Below the pieces are notes generated by a model. It was not told the origin of the DNA. It saw only the letters and a program-made list of their open reading frames with translations, and made no database searches. A program made the position numbers and the translations under genes. 6,404 bases of DNA, from positions 1-6,404 of the forward strand of contig SCTU01000304.1 of assembly GCA_004297315.1 (NCBI GenBank). Reading direction: 5' to 3'. This DNA is from Dehalococcoidia bacterium. GTDB lineage: Bacteria > Chloroflexota > Dehalococcoidia > UBA2979. Shown in pieces: positions 5,988 to 6,404 of this stretch. Numbering within the stretch: position 1 is the first letter of the stretch; every line of letters begins with the position of its first letter.

Positions 5988-6404
5988 GCTCGCGACGGGC
6001 ACTCGGTCGCGGATCGCCTTCAAGCGGCGCACGTTCTCCAGGTCCGGCCCGTCACCCTTCGGATGCTTCTCCGTCGGGTAGCCGGGCACCTCCAGCAGAA
6101 ACGCCTTGGCCTGCAGCGCCGGGTGCGCCATCAGCACCTCGAACCCCTCGACGCCGAGGTGGCCATCGCCGATGTTCTCGTGCCGGTCGCGGAAGCCGCC
6201 CAGCGGCGTCTTCGAGTCATTCGCGTGGACGACGGCGAGCCGATGAAGGCCGATCTCGCGGTCGTACTCGGCCAGCGCGGCATCGAGGCCGGCGCGCGTG
6301 CGGATGTCGTACCCGGCCGCGAAGGAGTGGCAGGTGTCGAGGCACGTCGCAAGCCGCGGGGAGTCCACCGCCCGAAGCAGCGTCCCGAGGTCCGAGAACT
6401 TCGT
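5985..6404 (-). CDS. nfo: Endonuclease IV, C-terminal part (runs off right edge)
   Basis: Endonuclease IV is a zinc-dependent AP endonuclease that cuts DNA 5' of abasic sites in base-excision repair. The visible 139 residues are the C-terminal part; the frame continues past base 6404, and the GTG at 6368 is internal because TKFSDLGTLLRA upstream also fits the family. Six of the nine metal ligands are visible and intact, by alignment to E. coli Nfo: CLDTCHSFAAGYD supplies the Asp179 and His182 equivalents (visible residues 23 and 26), VVHANDSK the His216 (60), FRDRHENIG the Asp229 and His231 (73 and 75), and LLEVPGYPTE the Glu261 (105). The remaining ligands lie beyond the edge. It stops 25 bp from the convergent 104-aa gene. 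A related TIM-barrel sugar isomerase is excluded by the joint presence of these motifs. Confidence 0.95.
   Translation of the reverse strand, partial: TKFSDLGTLLRAVDSPRLATCLDTCHSFAAGYDIRTRAGLDAALAEYDREIGLHRLAVVHANDSKTPLGGFRDRHENIGDGHLGVEGFEVLMAHPALQAKAFLLEVPGYPTEKHPKGDGPDLENVRRLKAIRDRVPVAS

Overview
The window is GC-rich bacterial DNA with GC-biased third codon positions, GTG/TTG-type alternative starts and strong AGGAG-type ribosome binding sites. A high-GC Chloroflexota (Dehalococcoidia-like) or similar lineage would fit. That is an inference from composition and gene style; no rRNA or lineage marker is present. There is no tRNA, CRISPR array, insertion sequence, toxin-antitoxin or phage gene that I can support.

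Layout. Positions 1-848 (minus) hold the N-terminal 282 codons of an unrecognised, membrane-anchored, Pro/Ala-rich protein that runs off the left edge. It diverges, across about 100 bp, from a small Cys-containing hypothetical gene (951-1175, plus). A 155-nt leader then leads to thyX (1331-2344, plus), the flavin-dependent thymidylate synthase. thyX converges, with only 9 bp between stops, on a minus-strand pair: an acetyl-CoA hydrolase/4-hydroxybutyrate-type CoA-transferase (2354-3688) and, upstream of it, a 12-helix MFS transporter (3785-5155) with a readable sigma70-like promoter. A 489-bp gene-free stretch (5156-5644) follows, less GC-rich than the genes where I counted it. Then comes a 104-aa acidic hypothetical protein (5645-5959, plus), which converges on the C-terminal part of endonuclease IV (nfo, 5985-6404, minus) running off the right edge.

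The recognised genes are housekeeping or metabolic: dTMP synthesis (ThyX), abasic-site repair (Nfo), CoA-ester exchange and small-molecule export. They look like a collection of short transcription units rather than one pathway. ThyX and Nfo both bear on thymine/uracil quality of DNA, but they lie about 3.6 kb apart on opposite strands and nothing shows joint control. The MFS gene and the CoA-transferase are the only plausible same-strand operon (96-bp gap).

The undescribed material is in three proteins I cannot name: the left-edge membrane protein with segregated charge and a VAAP repeat, the 74-aa four-Cys protein, and the 104-aa acidic helical protein. I see no convincing new multi-gene system; the left-edge protein is the best candidate for follow-up because its functional domain, if any, lies outside the window.
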